Source: Paenibacillus sp. E222 (GTDB taxonomy: Bacteria; Bacillota; Bacilli; Paenibacillales; Paenibacillaceae). Taken from it: DNA of 64,000 bases. Both the position numbers and the translations under genes were made by a program. Under the pieces are notes generated by a model. It was not told where the DNA came from. It saw only the letters and a list, made by a program, of their open reading frames with translations, and ran no database searches. Shown in pieces: positions 63,590 to 64,000 of the stretch (position 1 is its first letter; every line of letters starts with the position of its first letter). The stretch is from NCBI RefSeq assembly GCF_013401555.1, contig NZ_CP058552.1, forward strand, positions 4,030,001 through 4,094,000, written 5' to 3'.

Positions 63590-64000
63590 ATGGCCATTGA
63601 ACAGTATAGTGATATTTTATTGGACTCAGCTCCACAGGTGTCTCAGGCTAACTACACTTACAGACAAAGTGCGAATGTCCTTTTCAATTTCATGCCTAAA
63701 CTTGAATACCTGAAAAGTAAATTAAGCAAAAAAGCAATGATTCCGAGATTTTATGAAGAGAATATCACATACTTGGATTTGACCGAGATGGATAAAGTTG
63801 CATTTCCTATGGTTTGTTTCTGTGATATTCATCTAAACAAATTAACGTACCATATGGGAGGCACCAATAGCTCTGATGGATATGGGCGATACGGAATTGG
63901 TATGAGCAAGATGTGGGGCATCCAAGAAGGTGTTCAACCGATTAGTTATATGAATAGTTCATCGGCTTTACTCTCTGACTTCAAAACAGCATTCAAACAT
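63590..64000 (+). CDS. AbiGi-like abortive infection gene, 5' part
   Basis: The first 137 codons of a gene that continues past the window. ATG 63590 follows AGGAG with an eight-base spacer. The segment KAMIPRFYEENITYLDL ... AFPMVCFCDIHLN ... DGYGRYGIGMSKMWGIQEGV and PISYMN matches the AbiGi family (PMVCFCDIP-l and YG-YGIG-l-K-W are its core motifs), a component of phage abortive-infection systems, described as a likely antitoxin of the AbiG pair. No frame breaks are seen, so it looks intact. Its partner (AbiGii-type toxin) would be expected downstream, outside the window. It is bordered on the left by prophage debris, typical of a defence hotspot. Confidence 0.7.
   Translation, partial: MAIEQYSDILLDSAPQVSQANYTYRQSANVLFNFMPKLEYLKSKLSKKAMIPRFYEENITYLDLTEMDKVAFPMVCFCDIHLNKLTYHMGGTNSSDGYGRYGIGMSKMWGIQEGVQPISYMNSSSALLSDFKTAFKH

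Overview
The window looks like chromosomal DNA of an endospore-forming Bacillota, most probably a Paenibacillus. The grounds are a mid-GC composition with strong purine-rich ribosome binding sites; spore genes (cotE, spoVK) with promoters resembling mother-cell sigma sites; a LicT-type beta-glucoside operon; a Tyr T-box ahead of tyrS; an S-layer (SLH) protein; and the gene order cotE - amidoligase - mutS - mutL - methyltransferase - miaA - hfq - PBP1A - spoVK - hflX - ynbB - glnR - glnA, whose spoVK-to-glnA part is also the Bacillus subtilis order. No rRNA, tRNA, CRISPR array or intact insertion sequence was seen.

Layout. 0-5 kb: antiterminator gene licT, a leader with two candidate RAT sites and a terminator, then bglP and bglH for uptake and hydrolysis of beta-glucosides. 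5-16 kb: an accessory stretch with a RidA-like protein, a subtilase gene interrupted by one in-frame TAA, GNAT and HAD enzymes, a YjfB-like motility protein behind a sigma-D-like promoter, a minus-strand group (MFS exporter, class III aminotransferase, zinc dehydrogenase, HAD phosphatase), and a DUF1963-like protein beside an unrecognised one. 16-28 kb: rluF, a DMT exporter overlapping its AraC regulator, an OYE reductase divergent from a TetR regulator, a P450 divergent from a YhgE-like membrane protein with its PadR regulator, a Dabb protein, an SLH protein, an NCS2 permease and a lipoprotein. 28-40 kb: selO followed by two orphan immunity-like genes (Imm63-like and DMP19/DUF4375-like), T-box and tyrS, a DUF2653 gene with a Gly-rich membrane protein, PadR, beta-carbonic anhydrase, M32 carboxypeptidase, a three-gene NMT1-type ABC importer, and an aromatic-acid-exporter-family protein. 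40-60 kb: the conserved core block ending in glnRA, with GlnR boxes ahead of glnR.

60-64 kb: immediately after glnA the order breaks down into a degenerate mobile-element zone. It holds a 5'-truncated and frameshifted phage integrase, a 5'-truncated CD3324-like gene facing away from it across the same junction, an intact APH-fold kinase, and about 1.7 kb of decayed fragments, including a Peptidase_G2-type phage tail piece. At the window edge is the intact 5' part of an AbiGi-like abortive-infection gene. This right-hand end is the most likely place for an unusual defence locus, but only its first 137 codons are visible.

All family names come from recognising motifs by eye; no database search was run. 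Start codons were chosen by ribosome binding site and family start, so several differ from the longest open frame.
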